Part shown: positions 62,074 through 64,000 of the stretch, one piece after another | Layout: every line of letters begins with the position of its first letter | Position numbering within the stretch: the stretch's first letter is position 1 | DNA from: Bacteroidales bacterium | Lineage (GTDB): Bacteria > Bacteroidota > Bacteroidia > Bacteroidales > WCHB1-69 | Reading direction: 5' to 3' | DNA length: 64,000 nucleotides | Assembly: GCA_017535665.1 (NCBI GenBank) | Contig: JAFXTS010000013.1 | Coordinates: forward strand, 1-64,000 | The notes under the pieces: generated by a model | Database searches by the model: none | What the model saw: the letters and a program-made list of their open reading frames with translations, nothing else | What the model was told of the DNA's origin: nothing | Made by a program: the position numbers and the translations under genes

Positions 62074-63729
62074 ATGAACCATCCCAAAAAACTTATCGCC
62101 TCCTTGCTGTGCATCCTGATGACCTTGGGCATGTTGCTTTGCGCCCATGTTGGTCTCACCAGTTGCCAACATACTCAAGCCCCGACTGGAGACAAGAGCG
62201 AAGTATCTGTTTTAGAAGATCTTGACGAAGATGAACTTCCCTCTATCGTTCAACTCGACACCTACTATATTGGCAAAGTGGATGGAAAAGAATGCATCAT
62301 TACATTCAAAAGTTTTGCTAAAAAAAGTTTCACAGCAATTCTTTATAAAATAGAGGATAAAGCCGTCCTTGAACCGATAACCATCAACGGGAAGGTGAAA
62401 AAAAGGAAATGTATTATCACCTTGCCGAACAAGAAAGTGGTGTGGCACAAACTGGTTCTCAACGGCGATGCCGACCAATTTCGAGGGGAGTATGACGGGG
62501 GCAGTTTTTCCTTCAAAAAACATGTCCAGCCTGCTTTTAAAACCATCGCTAAGCAGAATCGTTATAAGGAAGAATGCTTTGAGATAGAGACCATTCGCGA
62601 TGTGAAGTATGGAACAGCGAAAGGCTATTGGGTATCGCGACCTGAGACATCGAATGATTATGGCAAAATCATCACCTCCGGTATTGCCAAAACAATATCG
62701 AAGAAGGACTTCGACCTTTACATGGACATTTATCTTCCGAAGGACGATACAATGAAGCAGCGTCCGATGGTGATGTTCATCCACGGAGGCGGCTTTTTCA
62801 TCGGCGACAAGCGCGACAATCCCATCGTGCTGTGGTGCCAACATTACGCCAAGATGGGCTATGTGGCGGTCTCCATCAACTACCGCATGGGCTTCAAGCC
62901 GTCGAAGACCTCCATTGAGCGGTGCGGCTACAGCGCTGCACAGGATGCGCACGCGGCCATGCGTTTTCTCATCCACAACAAAGAGAAATACCGCATCAAT
63001 CCCAACTACCTGTTTGTGGCGGGCAGCAGCGCAGGAGGCATCACCACCCTCAACCTCGCCTTCATGCGCAACGCCAACCGTCCCGAATCGGCTGAAGGCG
63101 GTTTGTTCAACGAAGATTTGGGCAACATCGAGTCGAGCGGCAATTCGCTGAAAGAGACCTTCAAAATACGCTGTATCGCCAACATGTGGGGCTCCGTTCA
63201 CGATATCAACATGATCAACAACGCCAAAATCTCCATCATCTCCTTCCACGGCGATGCCGATAAAGTGGTGCCCTATGGCGCCGATGTCCCCTTCAAAGAT
63301 CTCAAACTGAACATCAGCAATCTGTTTTTCAATAAGATGTACGGCTCAAAGTCCATCCATGAACGGGCGAAGAAACTGGGGTATCGCGAGGAACTGCATA
63401 CCTTCCCAGGATGCGGCCATGCCCCCCACGTGGATGCCAACAACCAGCCCAACGAAAAATTCTATTTCATCCAAGAAAAAACCACCGACTTCTTCTATCG
63501 CGAATTTGTACCCGAAGAGATTACCATACAGCCCGTTACAGGACAGACCTACGCGGTCAACGCCAAAGGCATCAGCACCTGTTACTGGCGTATCACCGGC
63601 GGTCTCATCCTGTCCACCAACAAAGGCACCGTCAGAGCCGTATGGCTGCCTAATGCAAGCGAACGCAAACTCGAATGTGTGGGAAGGTTGGAGAATGGAG
63701 CCGGATTTAGTGCGGAATACGTTTATTAA
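62074..63729 (+). CDS. Lipoprotein alpha/beta-hydrolase (carboxylesterase-like) with C-terminal Ig-like domain
   Basis: This 551-residue lipoprotein has a lipobox ending LTSC (Cys31). After a beta-rich N-terminal part (about 55-160) comes a carboxylesterase/BD-FAE-like hydrolase domain: oxyanion motif HGGG (237-240), nucleophile Ser319 in GSSAG (317-321), and the His in GCGHAPH. The C-terminal 70 residues (ITIQPVTGQTYAVNAKG, then CYWRITGG) form a PKD/Ig-like module. Such enzymes remove acetyl or feruloyl groups from polysaccharides or act as peptidases; the substrate is unknown. Confidence 0.82.
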   Translation: MNHPKKLIASLLCILMTLGMLLCAHVGLTSCQHTQAPTGDKSEVSVLEDLDEDELPSIVQLDTYYIGKVDGKECIITFKSFAKKSFTAILYKIEDKAVLEPITINGKVKKRKCIITLPNKKVVWHKLVLNGDADQFRGEYDGGSFSFKKHVQPAFKTIAKQNRYKEECFEIETIRDVKYGTAKGYWVSRPETSNDYGKIITSGIAKTISKKDFDLYMDIYLPKDDTMKQRPMVMFIHGGGFFIGDKRDNPIVLWCQHYAKMGYVAVSINYRMGFKPSKTSIERCGYSAAQDAHAAMRFLIHNKEKYRINPNYLFVAGSSAGGITTLNLAFMRNANRPESAEGGLFNEDLGNIESSGNSLKETFKIRCIANMWGSVHDINMINNAKISIISFHGDADKVVPYGADVPFKDLKLNISNLFFNKMYGSKSIHERAKKLGYREELHTFPGCGHAPHVDANNQPNEKFYFIQEKTTDFFYREFVPEEITIQPVTGQTYAVNAKGISTCYWRITGGLILSTNKGTVRAVWLPNASERKLECVGRLENGAGFSAEYVY

Positions 63730-63732
63730 TTT

Positions 63733-63766
63733 GAGAGATTTGAAAGATTTGAGAGATTTGAAGATT
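63733..63766. repeat. Four imperfect 9-bp repeats (GAGAGATTT type)
   Basis: GAGAGATTT, GAAAGATTT, GAGAGATTT and a shortened GAAGATT are in tandem directly after the esterase stop and before the next lipoprotein. It is a simple-sequence tract with no other feature. Confidence 0.7.
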
Positions 63767-63787
63767 CAATAATTAAAAATAACCATT

Positions 63788-64000
63788 ATGAAAAGATTTG
63801 TTTTTTTGATGTTCACCCTCTGCTTATCCGCAGCTTTTTTGATGACTTCTTGTAAGGATCCCGAACCGGAGCCCACCCCCTCACCCTACGATCAGGTGCT
63901 GACCAAGGACGGCATCTACCTTTCGATTTATGCCTTCAACAACGGCATCGTGTCGAAGATGGATTACACCCTGATTGACAACCAATCGTCGGACCTCATC
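63788..64000 (+). CDS. Lipoprotein, 5' part only
   Basis: The ATG at 63788 opens a frame that runs off the window; 71 residues are visible. It has a lipoprotein signal ending FLMTSC (Cys22), then an acidic/Pro-rich stretch KDPEPEPTPSP and a beta-rich start (GIYLSIYAFNNG). No family can be named from this part. It follows the esterase by 58 bp across the 9-bp repeats and may share its transcript. Confidence 0.7.
   Translation, partial: MKRFVFLMFTLCLSAAFLMTSCKDPEPEPTPSPYDQVLTKDGIYLSIYAFNNGIVSKMDYTLIDNQSSDLI

Overview
The window reads as a chromosomal segment of an anaerobic, fermentative member of the Bacteroidales. The signs are Bacteroidetes-type promoters (-33 TTTG, -7 TAnnTTTG), few Shine-Dalgarno sequences, many lipoproteins and signal peptides, a GldA-like ABC protein, a PorE-like OmpA protein, and three secreted proteins ending in the gliding-motility/type-B type IX secretion (T9SS) C-terminal domain (CHU_C). 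Fermentation is suggested by butyrate kinase, an ADP-forming acyl-CoA synthetase and a Kce/BKACE enzyme. I saw no rRNA, tRNA, CRISPR array or intact transposase.

Layout. 1-943 (-): 5' part of a secreted Gly-rich protein cut by the window edge. 1.1-2.9 kb: kce-like gene and a short-chain dehydrogenase. 2.9-3.0 kb: a perfect 28-bp palindrome plus seven 8-bp repeats that run into the sufC start codon. 3.0-7.1 kb: sufC, sufD, a secreted protein of unknown function and an LRR protein, abutting convergent ftsY. 8.2-9.8 kb: small lipoprotein, butyrate kinase and its terminator. 9.8-12.8 kb: an AT-rich MmeI-like restriction-methylation enzyme placed between buk and nadK. 12.8-14.2 kb: nadK and a flavin reductase. 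14.2-21.6 kb: an AT-rich accessory block that begins with a probable structured RNA. It continues with envelope/secreted proteins that share an LPP20-like module, a chimeric gene remnant and a transglutaminase-like protein. 21.8-29.5 kb: RND pump, MORN-like lipoprotein, LptA/OstA-like protein, a very divergent chorismate synthase, a glycosyltransferase and a thioesterase. 29.5-35.1 kb (-): alaS, recJ, murB. 35.2-46.5 kb: S9 peptidase, a membrane protein with an Asp-rich Cys motif, an LptF/G permease, GldA-like ATPase, PorE-like protein, CPBP protease, TolC- and HlyD-type efflux subunits, mreB. 46.6-50.7 kb: a P-loop protein (possibly KamB-like), a DUF4290 protein and a NatAB-like ABC exporter. 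50.7-61.0 kb: three CHU_C surface proteins around an ADP-forming acyl-CoA synthetase. 61.0-64.0 kb: prmC, a lipoprotein esterase and the start of another lipoprotein.

How the genes may work together (inference). Kce, butyrate kinase, the acyl-CoA synthetase and perhaps the KamB-like protein would fit amino-acid (lysine) fermentation to short-chain acids. The OmpA/PorE-like protein and the CHU_C proteins would fit T9SS surface export. The RND pump and the distant TolC-HlyD pair could form one tripartite pump. The least explained parts are the 14.2-21.6 kb RNA-plus-envelope block and the divergent AroC homologue.
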